Of a stretch of 41,406 nt of DNA, positions 40,808 through 41,406 are shown piece after piece. Numbering within the stretch: position 1 is the stretch's first letter; the number at the start of each line of letters is the position of its first letter. The translations under genes and the position numbers were made by a program. Below the pieces are notes generated by a model, which saw nothing but the letters and a program-made list of their open reading frames with translations, was not told the origin of the DNA and searched no databases. The stretch covers positions 1 to 41,406 of the forward strand of contig JBFWUM010000038.1 of assembly GCA_050247255.1 (NCBI GenBank). Direction: 5' to 3'. The DNA is from JBFWUM01 sp050247255 (GTDB taxonomy: Bacteria; Acidobacteriota; Vicinamibacteria; Vicinamibacterales; UBA2999).

Positions 40808-41406
40808 ATGGCACAGAGCCCGGACGCAGGACGGCTGGCTGACCAGGTCCGCGAGCACGACCTGCGGCTGGGCTCCCTCATTCGCAACAACCCCCTCCCG
40901 ATCGTGGTGGTCGATGCCGGCCGCCACGTGCAGATGTGCAATCCTGCCTTCGAGCAGCTGTTCGGCTACGCCGAGCACGAGATCGCCGGCCAGCGCATCG
41001 ACGAAGTGCTCTCCACGCCGGAAACGCGCCAGGAGTTCACCTCGCTCCAGCGCGAGGCGCAGGCGCAGCGGACGTCGCACATGACGACGATCCGCCGCAA
41101 GAAGGACGGGTCGTTCGTCGAAGTCGACCTGCACATCGTGCCGCTGATGATCGACGGCGAGTCGATCGGCGCCTACGCCATCTATCGCGACCTGACGGCC
41201 GAGCGCGAGGCCGAACGGCAGGTGGAAGAGGCGATGCGGATGAAGACGGACTTCGTCTCGTTCGTGACCCACCAGCTGCGCACGCCGTTGTCCGGCATCA
41301 AGTGGATGCTCGAACTCGCCCAGGAATCCGCCGATCCGGCGGAGGCCAATTCGTACGTCCAGGACGCGCGCGATTCGGCCGACCGGCTGATCACGCTCGT
41401 CAACGA
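40808..41406 (+). CDS. PAS-domain sensor histidine kinase, N-terminal part (runs off the window)
   Basis: The frame from ATG 40808 is open to the end of the window (199 codons, no stop). A short N-terminal helix leads into a PAS domain (about residues 20-140): NNPLPIVVVDAGRHVQMCNPAFEQLFGY, EIAGQRIDEVL, TTIRRKKDGSFVEVDL and IGAYAIYRDLTAERE. A HisKA/DHp domain follows, with the H-box FVSFVTHQLRTPLSGIKWML, in which the His of THQLRTPL is the phosphorylation site. The ATPase domain must lie beyond the window. It has no membrane helix so far, so it is probably a cytosolic sensor. It uses a TAGAAT -10 element eleven bases before the start. Confidence 0.9.
   Translation, partial: MAQSPDAGRLADQVREHDLRLGSLIRNNPLPIVVVDAGRHVQMCNPAFEQLFGYAEHEIAGQRIDEVLSTPETRQEFTSLQREAQAQRTSHMTTIRRKKDGSFVEVDLHIVPLMIDGESIGAYAIYRDLTAEREAERQVEEAMRMKTDFVSFVTHQLRTPLSGIKWMLELAQESADPAEANSYVQDARDSADRLITLVN

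Overview
The window is high-GC bacterial DNA, densely packed with genes on both strands. Several features point to Acidobacteriota, probably a Vicinamibacteria-like lineage. These are a TIGR03435-family protein (a family concentrated in Acidobacteria) behind a BlaI/M56 pair, a large two-component propeller hybrid kinase, and many small secreted enzymes. This placement is an inference. Two blocks of exactly 100 N (7995-8094 and 37366-37465) show that this is a scaffolded draft or metagenome assembly. Reading frames must not be carried across either block.

Left part (1-10374): the tail of a membrane-anchored protein, a redoxin-like gene with no visible start codon, and a Kup potassium importer whose leader looks like a c-di-AMP (ydaO/yuaA) riboswitch. 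Then come a YciE-type ferritin-like stress protein, a receiver-like protein, a secreted bicupin, an AsmA-like protein, a short DsbD, a polysaccharide-monooxygenase-like gene cut by the first gap, a tandem SnoaL protein, a small membrane protein and an MltB-type lytic transglycosylase.

Middle (10438-27639): a secreted PLD-like multidomain protein and a three-gene signalling operon (receiver-DHp protein, beta-propeller, 1320-residue hybrid kinase). These are followed by a PH-like membrane protein, a DUF3810 protein, a baeRF protein, Sua5 and a translationally coupled ygjP-msrB-msrA set. The last two are exported methionine sulfoxide reductases. The block ends with a sigma-54 activator coupled to an HD-GYP response regulator, and a bacilliredoxin.

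Right part (27724-41406): moaA, surE, tRNA-Pro(CGG) with a strong terminator, a methyltransferase/LLM oxidoreductase pair divergent from a radical SAM/VOC pair, and a small unknown gene. Next are an autoregulated BlaI-M56-TIGR03435 cluster, an MBL hydrolase cut by the second gap, a lectin-like secreted protein, an aldehyde dehydrogenase and the start of a PAS histidine kinase that runs off the window.

Two genome-wide habits stand out. First, many genes without a Shine-Dalgarno sequence have a TANNNT -10 hexamer only 6-14 nt before the start codon, which predicts leaderless or nearly leaderless mRNAs. Second, most convergent gene ends with room between them are filled by arrays of 7- or 8-bp repeats. 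These arrays usually fold back on themselves as mirrored arms, with a different unit at each locus. One such array has entered a coding sequence in frame. This recurrent architecture, at five of nine convergent junctions, is the best candidate here for an undescribed system.
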